Source of the DNA: Streptomyces marispadix
GTDB lineage: Bacteria > Actinomycetota > Actinomycetes > Streptomycetales > Streptomycetaceae
DNA length: 64,000 nucleotides
Direction: 5' to 3'
NCBI RefSeq assembly: GCF_022524345.1
Contig: NZ_JAKWJU010000002.1
Location: 1,984,001-2,048,000, forward strand
Made by a program: the position numbers and the translations under genes. This document shows, in pieces, positions 33,610 to 42,025 of the stretch (its first letter is position 1; each line of letters begins with the position of its first letter). The notes under the pieces were generated by a model. That model was not told the origin of the DNA, did no database searches, and worked only from the letters and a program-made list of their open reading frames with translations.

Positions 33610-34358
33610 GCGACCTTACCTGGGGTCTGTGGGAGCTGCTGCTCAAGGGCGCTTGGCTGACGGTGCAGTTGACCGTCTTCAGCGCCCTGCTAGGCGCCAC
33701 CGTGGCCTTCGTCGTCGGAGTGGCACGCACCCACCGGCTGCGTTTCGTGCGTTTCGTCTCCGGCGCGTACATGGAGATCTTCCGGGGCACCTCGGCCCTG
33801 GTCCTGATGTTCTGGATCTTCTTCGTCCTGCCCGTCGCCCTGGGCTGGCAGCTCGTCCCGATGTGGGCGGCCGTCCTGGCGCTCGGCCTGTCCTACGGCG
33901 CATACGGATCGGAGATCGTACGCGGCGCGCTGGCGGCCGTGGCCCCGGCGCAGCAGGAGGCGGGCATCGCGCTGAGCTTCAGCCCGTGGCAGCGGCTCAC
34001 CAAGATCGTGCTGCCGCAGGCGTGGCCGGAGATGATCCCGCCCGCGAACAACCTGCTGATCGAGCTGCTGAAGGGCACCGCCCTCGTGTCGATCATGGGT
34101 GTCGCGGACATCGCCTTCGGCGCCTCGCTGGTGCGCAACGCGACCGGTCAGAGCGCACCCGTCTACACGATCATCCTGGTGATGTACTTCGTACTCGCCT
34201 TCGTACTCACCCGTGGAATGCGCGTACTCGAGCGGCATGCCAAGGCGGGCATCGGTCAGGCGCCGCCGCCCAAGAGCCTCGGCATGCGGCGCAAGCCCAC
34301 CGTGCCGCGTCAGGCCGGCGCCTCCCGTGACGTTCCCACCGCCGGAGGTGCCTCATGA
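33606..34358 (+). CDS. ehuC: EhuC-type ABC transporter permease
   Basis: The protein has 250 residues and is a polar-amino-acid-type (HisM family) permease with about five transmembrane helices. The cytoplasmic loop carries the EAA-like motif ALAAVAPAQQEAGIALSFSPWQ, which docks the ATPase. It starts with ATG overlapping the stop of the binding-protein gene and ends with an ATGA overlap to the next permease gene. It pairs with EhuD in the membrane. The basic C-terminal tail (residues 215-250) is not conserved. Confidence 0.9.
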   Translation: MSDLTWGLWELLLKGAWLTVQLTVFSALLGATVAFVVGVARTHRLRFVRFVSGAYMEIFRGTSALVLMFWIFFVLPVALGWQLVPMWAAVLALGLSYGAYGSEIVRGALAAVAPAQQEAGIALSFSPWQRLTKIVLPQAWPEMIPPANNLLIELLKGTALVSIMGVADIAFGASLVRNATGQSAPVYTIILVMYFVLAFVLTRGMRVLERHAKAGIGQAPPPKSLGMRRKPTVPRQAGASRDVPTAGGAS

Positions 34359-35005
34359 ACTGGGACTGGTCCGCAGTCGGCGACTTCATGCCGCGCCTGT
34401 GGGACGGCGTGCTGCTCACCCTTCAGGCGCTGGTGCTGGGTTCGCTGATCGCCTTCGCGCTCGGCCTGGTCTGGGCGCTGGCCCAGAGGTCGACGCTGAA
34501 GATCGTGAGCTGGCCCGTCACGGCCGTCACGGAGTTCATCCGCAACACACCGCTGCTGGTGCAGCTCTTCTTCCTCTACTTCGTACTGCCCGAGTGGAAC
34601 ATCACGTTCAGCGCCCTGGTGACCGGTGTCCTCGGTCTGGGGCTGCACTACTCGACGTACACGGCGGAGGTCTACCGCGCCGGCATCGACGGTGTGCCCG
34701 TCGGCCAGTGGGAGGCGTGCACAGCGCTGAGCCTGCCGCGCAGCCGCACCTGGAGTGCGGTGATCCTGCCGCAGGCGATCCGCCGCGTGGTGCCCGCACT
34801 GGGCAACTACGTCATCGCGATGCTGAAGGACTCGCCGATGATCGCGACCATCGGCGCACTGGAAATGCTGGGCCAGGCCCGGCAGTTCAGTGCCGAGACC
34901 TTCCAGCCGACGGAGCCGATCACGGTCATCGGCGTCGTCTTCATCCTGATCGCCTACCCGGCATCCCTGCTTATGAGAGCTCTGGAGCGTCGCCTTGTCC
35001 ACTGA
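34355..35005 (+). CDS. ehuD: EhuD-type ABC transporter permease
   Basis: The protein has 216 residues and is a second HisM-type permease. Its EAA-like motif is GIDGVPVGQWEACTALSLPRSR and it has about five transmembrane helices. It overlaps the previous gene by four bases and the ATPase gene by eleven. With EhuC it forms the channel of the importer fed by the lipoprotein EhuB. Confidence 0.9.
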   Translation: MNWDWSAVGDFMPRLWDGVLLTLQALVLGSLIAFALGLVWALAQRSTLKIVSWPVTAVTEFIRNTPLLVQLFFLYFVLPEWNITFSALVTGVLGLGLHYSTYTAEVYRAGIDGVPVGQWEACTALSLPRSRTWSAVILPQAIRRVVPALGNYVIAMLKDSPMIATIGALEMLGQARQFSAETFQPTEPITVIGVVFILIAYPASLLMRALERRLVH

Positions 35006-35810
35006 GAGCAGCACCTCGAAGGAAACCAAGAACCCTGCCGTCGACGGCAGTGAACTGATCGAGTTCAAGGACGTCACAAAGCGCTTCGGCAGCAACGTCG
35101 TTCTCGACAACCTGTGCTTCAACGTCGCCTCCGGCAAGCACGTCACCCTCATCGGCCCGTCCGGATCGGGCAAGACGACGATCCTCCGGCTGCTGATGAC
35201 GCTGGTGAAGCCGGAGGAGGGCACGATCAAGGTCGCCGGCGACTACCTCACCCACGAGACGAGGAACGGGAAGCTGGTGCCCGCGAGCGAGCGCCACTCC
35301 CGTGAGGTGCGCAAGAACATCGGCATGGTGTTCCAGCAGTTCAACCTCTTCCCCAACATGAAGGTGCTCCGCAACATCACGGAGGCACCCGTACACGTGC
35401 TGGGGCTCTCCAAGGACGAGGCGGAGCAGCGGGCCCGCGAACTGCTCGAACTCGTGGGCCTGACCGAGCACATCGACAAGTACCCGAGTCAGCTCTCCGG
35501 CGGGCAGCAGCAGCGCGTGGCCATCGCCCGCGCGCTGGCGATGCGTCCGCAGGTGCTGCTGCTGGACGAGGTCACCTCGGCGCTCGACCCGGAGCTGGTG
35601 GCGGGTGTGCTGGACGTCCTGCGGGACATCGCGCACACCACGGACATCACCATGCTGTGCGTCACGCACGAGATGAACTTCGCACGCGACATCTCCGACG
35701 ACGTCTTGATGTTCGACGCCGGCCGGGTCATCGAATCGGGCCCGCCGGAGCGGATCTTCAGCGACCCGGAGCACGAGCGGACGCGGGAGTTCCTGAGCGC
35801 CGTCCTCTGA
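34995..35810 (+). CDS. ehuA: EhuA-type ABC transporter ATP-binding protein
   Basis: The protein has 271 residues with Walker A GPSGSGKTT, signature LSGGQQQRVAIARAL, Walker B VLLLDEVTSALDP and H-loop CVTHEMNFA. It is a polar amino-acid family importer ATPase. The likely start is TTG at 34995 (MSTESSTSKETKN), 11 bases inside the end of ehuD, which suggests translational coupling. A terminator-like hairpin follows it. Confidence 0.93.
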   Translation: MSTESSTSKETKNPAVDGSELIEFKDVTKRFGSNVVLDNLCFNVASGKHVTLIGPSGSGKTTILRLLMTLVKPEEGTIKVAGDYLTHETRNGKLVPASERHSREVRKNIGMVFQQFNLFPNMKVLRNITEAPVHVLGLSKDEAEQRARELLELVGLTEHIDKYPSQLSGGQQQRVAIARALAMRPQVLLLDEVTSALDPELVAGVLDVLRDIAHTTDITMLCVTHEMNFARDISDDVLMFDAGRVIESGPPERIFSDPEHERTREFLSAVL

Positions 35811-36131
35811 CGCGAGGCGCGTGTACGGCCGATGTCGGGGGCCGCATCCGGTACGCCGGGTGCGGTCCCCTTTTGCGTGAGGTGTGTTCGCGGGCCGTGC
35901 GTTCGGGGTGCCGGGCGGGGCCTTCGCGCTCTGCGACCCGTTTCGGGGCTTCGCCAAGGCCGGGCCGTGGTGCGGCCGTTCCGAGGAGCGCCGCGGCCGG
36001 GACGAGGACGCATATGCCAAATAGCACCAACGGACCCCTGCCGACGGCCCGTTGACCGCTATCGTGAGAAGCGGACGTGACCGGACGCGACGGTCACGAC
36101 GCAAACGGTCATACCTCCAGGGAGGCCCGTC
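35811..36131. other. Gap between ehuA and the IclR gene
   Basis: This 321-base stretch has no convincing gene. A hairpin, annotated separately, ends the Ehu operon. The region just before the IclR gene contains CGTGACCGGACGCGACGGTCACG (36074-36096), an imperfect inverted repeat (CGTGACCG/CGGTCACG) suitable as a regulator-binding or autoregulatory site. Confidence 0.5.
35837..35874 (+). terminator. Terminator after the Ehu operon
   Basis: GGGGGCCGCATCC pairs with GGGTGCGGTCCCC (two G-U-type positions) and is followed by TTTT at 35871-35874. Confidence 0.75.
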
Positions 36132-36890
36132 GTGGCGCTGAGGCCGGAGCACACCGCGCCGTTCCACTCGGTGCGGTACGCGCTGCGCGTGCTCGAGGCG
36201 ATCGCCGCGCACCGCGACGGCGTCACGGAAACGGAACTCTCCCAGGAGACGGGACTGCCACCGGGCCATCTAGCGCATCTGCTGGCCATGCTCTGCCGTG
36301 AGAACTACGCGGAACAGCTCGCGGACGGCACGTACGTCGTGGGCGAGTCGCTGGTGCTGCTCGGCTCCGGCGGCGACCGTGAACGCGCCCTGGACGAACG
36401 GCTACAGCGCACTCTCGCCGATCTGCGCGACACCGTCAGCGCCGCGGTCTATCTCAGCCGCTACAAGGACGGCGAGCTGGAGGTCACCGGGTACGCGGAC
36501 AGTCCGGCGACGCCCGCGGTCAACGAGTGGGTCGACTTCCGCTCGGCTCTCCATGCGACCGCGATCGGCAAGTGCCTTCTGGGACAGCTCGATCACAACG
36601 GCCGCAAGGACCATCTCTCCCGGCACAGAACGGCACGGCTCACCTCCCGCACGATCACCGACGAGAGACTGCTGCTGAACACGCTGGAGCGGCAGCCGCC
36701 GACCGTGCCCGTGCTGGATCTTCAGGAGTACGCGGTGGGCACGGTGTGTGCGGCGGTGCCCGTCACGGCCGGTTCCTCGGTGGGCTGCCTCGCGCTGTCC
36801 CTGCCCGTCGAGCATGCGCACCGGCTGCGTCAGGCAGCGGAGACGCTGAGCCGCAAGGCGGCTCCGGTCATGCTGTCGCTGGCCATCTGA
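36132..36890 (+). CDS. IclR-family transcriptional regulator
   Basis: The protein has 252 residues. The N-terminal winged helix (about 12-75) contains YALRVLEAIAAHRDGVTETEL. The C-terminal effector domain (about 80-250) contains FRSALHATAIGKCLLGQL and the end motif ALSLPVEHA. IclR proteins usually repress a catabolic operon and respond to its substrate. Position after ehuA suggests it controls the Ehu/isomerase/amidase genes. AGGGAGG lies about seven bases before the GTG start. Confidence 0.9.
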   Translation: MALRPEHTAPFHSVRYALRVLEAIAAHRDGVTETELSQETGLPPGHLAHLLAMLCRENYAEQLADGTYVVGESLVLLGSGGDRERALDERLQRTLADLRDTVSAAVYLSRYKDGELEVTGYADSPATPAVNEWVDFRSALHATAIGKCLLGQLDHNGRKDHLSRHRTARLTSRTITDERLLLNTLERQPPTVPVLDLQEYAVGTVCAAVPVTAGSSVGCLALSLPVEHAHRLRQAAETLSRKAAPVMLSLAI

Positions 36891-36955
36891 GCACGGTCCG
36901 AAGCACCCCCGGAGAGGGGGTAGTATTTCCTCCGTCGGTCTGCGAAGGCCGACGG

Positions 36956-37029
36956 GCGCCGTTAGCTCAGTTGGTTAGAGCAGCTGACTCTTAATCAGCG
37001 GGTCCGGGGTTCGAGTCCCTGACGGCGTA
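36956..37029 (+). tRNA. tRNA-Lys(CTT), copy 2
   Basis: The same 74-base sequence as 21073-21146, with anticodon CTT. Only a short stretch of the 3' flank (ACAGCGAA) is also shared. Confidence 0.96.
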
Positions 37030-37041
37030 CAGCGAAAGTCC

Positions 37042-37070
37042 GGAAGCCCTCCGCATCGCGGGGGGCTTCC
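37042..37070 (+). terminator. Terminator after tRNA-Lys copy 2
   Basis: GGAAGCCCTCCGC pairs with GCGGGGGGCTTCC, close after the tRNA 3' end. Confidence 0.7.
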
Positions 37071-37186
37071 GTCGTTTCCGCGCGTGCTCGGCACTCCTTC
37101 GCACTCGGCTCAGTGCTTCCGCTCGCCGCCGCCGGATGCCTGCTCACCACCGGTCGAGGCCCAACCTCCGCACCCTTACGAAGAAT

Positions 37187-37196
37187 TGGTCTGGAC
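37187..37196 (+). promoter_or_regulatory. First dre-like site upstream of the LPMO gene
   Basis: TGGTCTGGAC matches the TGGTC(T/C)(A/G)GAC core of DasR/chitinase direct repeats. It lies 41 bases upstream of the second, palindromic copy. Confidence 0.55.
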
Positions 37197-37226
37197 ATGA
37201 CTGGTTCATCGCGCTACATTCGCCGC

Positions 37227-37240
37227 CTGGTCTAGACCGT
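37227..37240 (+). promoter_or_regulatory. Palindromic dre-like site upstream of the LPMO gene
   Basis: CTGGTCTAGACCGT contains the perfect palindrome GGTCTAGACC, the core of the DasR responsive element (consensus near AGTGGTCTAGACCACT). It is about 50 bases before the start codon, a typical operator position. DasR is a GntR-family repressor released by glucosamine-6-phosphate. Confidence 0.75.
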
Positions 37241-37288
37241 TGAACCTCATTGTGCGCACTCCGCCCCCCCACGAGCATCTGGAGAGAC

Positions 37289-37882
37289 ATGCGCAAGAAG
37301 ATCACAGCGGCCGTCGTAGGACTGGGACTTGGCGGTGCAGCCATGTTCCTCACCGGCGGCCCGGCCCAGGGCCACGGCTTCAGCACCGACCCCGCGAGCC
37401 GCCAGGCGAACTGCGCCGACGGCAAGGTCACCGGCTGCGGCGCCATCGAGAACGAGCCACAGAGCGTCGAGGGTCCCAAGGGCTTCCCCGAGGCCGGGCC
37501 CAAGGACGGCTCCATCTGTTCCGCCGGGAACGAGAGCTTCAAGGAACTCGACGACCCGCGTGGCGGCGACTGGCCCGCCACCGAACTGAAGGCCGGTGCG
37601 AACCACACCTTCAAGTGGTCGATGACGGCACAGCACGCCACGACGGACTTCAAGTTCTACGTCACCAAGGACGGCTGGGACCCGAACAAGAAGCTCACCC
37701 GCGCCGACCTGGAGCCCAAGCCCTTCCTGACGGTGGACATGGGCGGCGAGAAGCCCCCGGCCGAGTGGACCGGCGAAGGCAAGCTGCCGGAGGGCAAGTC
37801 GGGCAAGCATCTGATCCTGGGCGTGTGGACGATCGCCGACACGGCGAACGCCTTCTACTCCTGCTCCGACGTGAAGTTCTGA
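37289..37882 (+). CDS. Secreted AA10 lytic polysaccharide monooxygenase
   Basis: The protein has 197 residues. The signal peptide ends PAQG so that mature His1 is His29 (HGFSTDPASR), the first copper ligand. The second histidine ligand is likely His116 in TAQHATTDF, and a C-terminal Phe in ANAFYSCSDVKF lies near the axial position. It is a single-domain AA10 enzyme (chitin or cellulose active). ATG 37289 has GGAGAG upstream. Two DasR-like sites precede it. S. coelicolor has a comparable LPMO close to its cslA-glxA genes, where LPMO action has been linked to glycan processing at hyphal tips. Confidence 0.92.
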   Translation: MRKKITAAVVGLGLGGAAMFLTGGPAQGHGFSTDPASRQANCADGKVTGCGAIENEPQSVEGPKGFPEAGPKDGSICSAGNESFKELDDPRGGDWPATELKAGANHTFKWSMTAQHATTDFKFYVTKDGWDPNKKLTRADLEPKPFLTVDMGGEKPPAEWTGEGKLPEGKSGKHLILGVWTIADTANAFYSCSDVKF

Positions 37883-38248
37883 ACCGGCGGGCGGCGGGCG
37901 TCCGCACGGCCGGAGCGGACGCCGCCGGGAGCAGGCGAGGACCTGCGGGCGCCGGCGGGACCCGAATTCCCGTGACGGACCCGGAGGGAGGGGTTCCGGT
38001 CCGGTCGCGTTACCCGCGGCGGCCGGGCCGGCCCCGGCCCGGGGCTCCGGCCTGAGACTCGGGCCTGAGACTCGGGCCTGAGACTCCGGCCCGCGCTCCT
38101 GCTCGTGTTCCTGCTCGCACGGGTCTGGTCGCGCGGACCGGCCGTACGAGCGGGCCCGCAGAACCGCGCTCGTACGGCCGCATGTGCGCGGTCCGCCGCC
38201 TGGCGTGCCCGCATGGCGGGGCCGTGCCCGATCCGACAGACTCCCCTC
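37883..38248. other. Gap after the LPMO gene with tandem repeat
   Basis: This 366-base stretch has no convincing gene. It has a terminator hairpin and a run of three 13-bp repeats GGCCTGAGACTC(G/C) (38049-38087). The last 140 bases lead to the next start at 38249. Confidence 0.5.
37892..37927 (+). terminator. Terminator after the LPMO gene
   Basis: CGGCGGGCGTCCGC (37892-37905) pairs with GCGGACGCCGCCG (37915-37927) with one bulge. Confidence 0.65.
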
Positions 38249-39427
38249 ATGCACCCCGCCACCCTCAGCGACAGGGCGCTCGGCCGCGCCCTCGTCTCGC
38301 GTCAACTGCTCGCCGAACGGGAGCAGTTGAGTGCCCTGGAAGCAGTCGAGCATCTGGTGGGCCTACAGGCGCAGGCGCCCAGGCCGCCCTACTTCGGGCT
38401 GTGGTCGCGGCTGGTGGACTTCCGTGCCGCGGAGCTGTCCGCGCTGCTGCGCGACCGGCAGGCCGTACGGGTCAGCGTCATGCGCGGCACCGTGCACCTG
38501 GTGAGCGCGGCCGACTGCCTGCAACTGCGCCCGCTGACCCGCGTGCTGTACGAGCGCATGATGCGGTCAGCCCAGAGCCGCCGACTGGAGAGCGCGGACC
38601 CCTGGGAGGTCGCCGGTGCGGCGGACTCGCTGTTGCGCGAGGAGCCGCGTACCGCCCGCGATCTCGGCCGTCTGCTGCATGAACGCTGGCCGCGGGAGGA
38701 GCCCGGCTCGCTGTCGCGGGCGGCGCGCAGCCTCTGCGACGCGGTGCAGATCCCGCCGCGCGGCCTGTGGGGACGCTCCGGGCAGCCGACGTATGCGCCC
38801 ATCGAGTCCTGGCTGGGGCGGCCGCTGTCGCCGGAGCCGTCCGTCGAGACCGTACTGCTGCGCTATCTGGGCGCGTTCGGGCCCGCGTCGGTCATGGACG
38901 CACAGACCTGGTCGGGGCTGACCCGGCTCGGCGAGGTGATGGAGCGGCTCCGCCCGCAGCTACGCGTCTTCCGCAGCGAGAGCGGACGCGAACTGTTCGA
39001 CCTGCCGGACGCGCCACGGCCCGATCCCGAACTGCCGCTGCCCGCACGCTTCGTGGCCGAGTACGACAACCTCATCCTCTCCCACGCCGACCGTACGCGG
39101 GTGATCAGCGACGCCGCGCGGAAGATCATCGCGAGCCGCAACGGCCAGGTGCCCGGCACCGTACTGCTGGACGGCCGGGTGCGCGGCACGTGGAAGGTGG
39201 AGCGGCCGGGGAAGCAGGCGGTGACGCTCACCGTGACGCCGCTCCAGCGCGCTCTGAGCGGGGACGAGGAGCGGGAACTGGCGACCGAGGGCGAGCGGTT
39301 GCTGGCCTTCGCCCTGCACGGCGGCGAAGCGGCCCCCGGAACGGCACCCGAAGCACGCGGACCGGCTCCCGAAGCCGCCCCGGAACCGGAGGAGTTCTCG
39401 GTCGTCTTCGCCGACGCCGTGGGCTGA
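38249..39427 (+). CDS. Winged-helix DNA-binding (AlkZ/HTH_42-type) protein
   Basis: The protein has 392 residues from ATG 38249 (MHPATLSDRALGRALVSRQ). It fits the winged-helix DNA-binding-domain family that includes AlkZ-type DNA glycosylases. Characteristic segments are HLVGLQAQAPRPPYFGLWSRL, SVMRGTVHLVSAADC and RYLGAFGPASVMDAQTWSGL. AlkZ glycosylases use a QxQ or QxD motif; the QAQ in LVGLQAQAP is in the right place for it. Members excise damaged bases or unhook interstrand crosslinks. A Pro/Glu-rich tail of about 30 residues follows the fold. Confidence 0.82.
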   Translation: MHPATLSDRALGRALVSRQLLAEREQLSALEAVEHLVGLQAQAPRPPYFGLWSRLVDFRAAELSALLRDRQAVRVSVMRGTVHLVSAADCLQLRPLTRVLYERMMRSAQSRRLESADPWEVAGAADSLLREEPRTARDLGRLLHERWPREEPGSLSRAARSLCDAVQIPPRGLWGRSGQPTYAPIESWLGRPLSPEPSVETVLLRYLGAFGPASVMDAQTWSGLTRLGEVMERLRPQLRVFRSESGRELFDLPDAPRPDPELPLPARFVAEYDNLILSHADRTRVISDAARKIIASRNGQVPGTVLLDGRVRGTWKVERPGKQAVTLTVTPLQRALSGDEERELATEGERLLAFALHGGEAAPGTAPEARGPAPEAAPEPEEFSVVFADAVG

Positions 39428-39865
39428 CCGCGCCACGCGGCTGACCAGCGCGACCGCGCGTACCCCGCGGTCAACAGCGCCCCGGCCCGGAGAATTTACT
39501 CACAGACCACACACAACGTGTCCATTTCGATGACACCTCCGTCACAGAGAACCCGGCAATCAACCGGCAATCGTGACGAACTGGCCCTTATCGCCCTTGC
39601 GTTCGAGCCTGTAGTCGGAGAACCTACCGACGTCTCCGGCCGCCGTGCAGCCCCCAGCGAATCGACGGCCGGTGAGCGGGCACGGCCCACGGGCCGCACC
39701 CGTGACTCCGCGCGGACGGCAGACCGAAGTCCCCTCCATGGAACCGGGCGCCGCCCGCGCGCAGTCTCTGTACGAAGCAGCCGACGCCTGCCGCGCCGGG
39801 GGCCGCGGGAAAGGACGCGGGAAGTACGACCACACGCAGCCTGCTGCGTTCAGGGGGAATGACCC
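39428..39865. other. Upstream region of cslA
   Basis: This 438-base gap lies upstream of the polysaccharide operon. The part from 39490 to 39610 is clearly richer in A/T than its surroundings (GAATTTACTCACAG, CAATCAACCGGCAATC), which fits a promoter. A short frame on either strand exists but codon use does not support it. CGTTCAGGGGGAATG lies just before the cslA start. Confidence 0.5.
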
Positions 39866-42025
39866 ATGACCTCGACCGGGCCCGGCGACCGACGGCCAGG
39901 ACACGTCGGCGACCGACAACCGGGACACGTGCAGGCCGCGGAAGACGACCCGACACGGACCACGCAGCTTCGCATACCCGCGCACATAAGACAGAGAGCC
40001 AGAGGCACGCTCGGCCGTGGACGGCGCTGGACTCCCAAAGAGCTGCCGCGCTACGACTACGAGCACTACAGCCGTCTCGCGGGTCCGCTGCGCCAGCCCG
40101 ACCGCGACAAGCCCTACCGCGTCGCATACCGCAGTCTGCTGGCCGACGAGCCGCACCGAATACGTGCCGCGACGCTGCTGTGTCTGGCGCCGCTGCTCTC
40201 GGCGGGACTGCTGGCGTGGCTGATGCAGCCGCAGCACTGGACTCGCCGCGACGACGGCGCCGTCTCCGACCTCGTACTCAAGCTCGACATCGTGATGCTG
40301 GTCTCCATCGGCCTGATCGAGCTGTTCCGTACTCTCAACGTCCTCTCCAACGCGCACGCGACGCTCGTCGCCCGCGATCCGATACCCGTGGTGCCGGAGT
40401 CCGGCACCCGCGTCGCCTTCCTCACCTCCTTCGTGCCCGGCAAGGAGCCGCTGGAGATGGTGACGAAGACCCTCGAAGCGGCCGTGAAGATACGCCACCG
40501 CGGCCTGCTGCACGTATGGCTGCTCGACGAGGGCGACGACCCCGAGGTGAAAGAGGTCTGCCGCAGGCTGGGCGTACACCACTTCACCCGCAAGGGCGTG
40601 CCCCGCTGGAACAAGAAGAAGGGCCCGCACCGCGCGAAGACCAAGCACGGCAACTACAACGCCTGGCTGGCCGCGCACGGCGACCACTACGACTACTTCG
40701 CGTCCGTCGACACCGACCACGTGCCGCTGCCCAACTACCTGGAGCGGATGCTCGGTTACTTCCGCGACCCGGACGTCGGCTTCGTCATCGGCCCGCAGGT
40801 CTACGGCAACTACGACAACTTCGTCACCAAGGCCGCCGAGAGCCAGCAGTTCCTCTTCCACGCGCTCATCCAGCGGGCCGGGAACCGCTACAACGCGCCC
40901 ATGTTCGTAGGCACCAGCAACGCCGTGCGGATCAAGGCCATCAAGGGAATCGGCGGCCTGTACGACTCCATCACGGAGGACATGGCCACCGGCTTCGAGA
41001 TGCACCGGCACCGCAACCCGGAGACGGGCCGCAAGTGGCGCTCGGTCTACACCCCGGACGTACTCGCCGTGGGCGAGGGCCCCAACGCCTGGACGGACTT
41101 CTTCACCCAGCAACTGCGCTGGTCGCGCGGGACGTACGAGACGATCCTCAAGCAGTACTGGCGCGGTGTCTTCACGCTGCCGCCCGGCAAGCTCTTCAAC
41201 TACACCATGCTGATGATCTTCTACCCGATCGCGGCGCTCAACTGGATACTGGCGGCGCTGAGTTGTGCGCTGTTCCTGGGCCTGGGCGCCTCGGGTGTGC
41301 AGATCGACCCGACGATCTGGATGGCCCTGTACGGCAACGCGACCGCCTTGCAGATCGGCCTCTACGTCTGGAACCGGCGGCACAACGTCTCCCCGCACGA
41401 GCCGGAGGGCTCGGGCGGCCTGGCCGGAATGCTGATGTCCGCGCTGTCGGCGCCGATCTACGCCCGTTCGCTCTTCGACACGGTGCTGCGCCGCAAGAGC
41501 AAGTTCGTGGTGACGCCGAAGGGCGACTCCGCCAGTCCGGACACCCTCTTCGGCACCTTCCGCGTCCACCTCTTCTTCATCGTCATCTTCGGCGGCTCGC
41601 TTGGCGGTTCGTTCTACCTGGGCCACGACCACCCCGCGATGATCACGTGGGCGGCGCTGGCCCTGCTGATCACCGCCGCGCCGATCGTGGGCTGGCGCGT
41701 GACCGTACGGGCGGAGAAGAAGAAGCGGAAGCAGCGCCGGCACCGGCACCGCCAGGGCACCCCGGTGGTGCCGCGCTCCGACGACGAGTCCGGCACCTCC
41801 TACGAGGGCGCGTACGGGGACGAGTACGGCGGGTCCTACGACGGGCCCTATGACGACGGCTCGTACGGCGACGGCTCGTACGGCGACGGCTCGTACAGCG
41901 ACGGCTACGACGACGGCGCCGACGGCGGTCCGCACGGCGCGAACGGGGGCCCGGCGCACGGCGGCCCCGCGCCCGCCACGCAGCCCGTACCACTGCAAAC
42001 CGCCCCTGGGGGACGTGAAAGATGA
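39866..42025 (+). CDS. cslA: CslA cellulose-synthase-like glycosyltransferase
   Basis: The protein has 719 residues and is a GT2-family membrane glycosyltransferase. Two transmembrane helices precede the catalytic domain (about residues 105-170), which has FASVDTDHVP (D-x-D-like), SITEDMATGFEMHRH (TED) and QQLRWSRGT (QxxRW); more helices follow (about 445-500 and 560-620). The last 80 residues are a Tyr/Gly/Asp-rich tail with tandem GSYGDGSYGDGSY units. In S. coelicolor CslA works with GlxA to deposit a beta-glucan-like polymer at hyphal tips for morphogenesis. It overlaps glxA by ATGA. Confidence 0.95.
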   Translation: MTSTGPGDRRPGHVGDRQPGHVQAAEDDPTRTTQLRIPAHIRQRARGTLGRGRRWTPKELPRYDYEHYSRLAGPLRQPDRDKPYRVAYRSLLADEPHRIRAATLLCLAPLLSAGLLAWLMQPQHWTRRDDGAVSDLVLKLDIVMLVSIGLIELFRTLNVLSNAHATLVARDPIPVVPESGTRVAFLTSFVPGKEPLEMVTKTLEAAVKIRHRGLLHVWLLDEGDDPEVKEVCRRLGVHHFTRKGVPRWNKKKGPHRAKTKHGNYNAWLAAHGDHYDYFASVDTDHVPLPNYLERMLGYFRDPDVGFVIGPQVYGNYDNFVTKAAESQQFLFHALIQRAGNRYNAPMFVGTSNAVRIKAIKGIGGLYDSITEDMATGFEMHRHRNPETGRKWRSVYTPDVLAVGEGPNAWTDFFTQQLRWSRGTYETILKQYWRGVFTLPPGKLFNYTMLMIFYPIAALNWILAALSCALFLGLGASGVQIDPTIWMALYGNATALQIGLYVWNRRHNVSPHEPEGSGGLAGMLMSALSAPIYARSLFDTVLRRKSKFVVTPKGDSASPDTLFGTFRVHLFFIVIFGGSLGGSFYLGHDHPAMITWAALALLITAAPIVGWRVTVRAEKKKRKQRRHRHRQGTPVVPRSDDESGTSYEGAYGDEYGGSYDGPYDDGSYGDGSYGDGSYSDGYDDGADGGPHGANGGPAHGGPAPATQPVPLQTAPGGRER

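Noticed and set aside
32674..35810. Calling the transporter a proven ectoine importer
   Set aside because: Sequence and gene order fit the Ehu family, but ligand specificity cannot be read here and no eutD/eutE genes are in the window.
39496..39699. A small minus-strand frame upstream of cslA ending in a Cys-rich CDGG...CVVCE segment
   Set aside because: Codon use is not convincing, start has no binding site, and it overlaps the likely cslA promoter; not enough support to call a gene.
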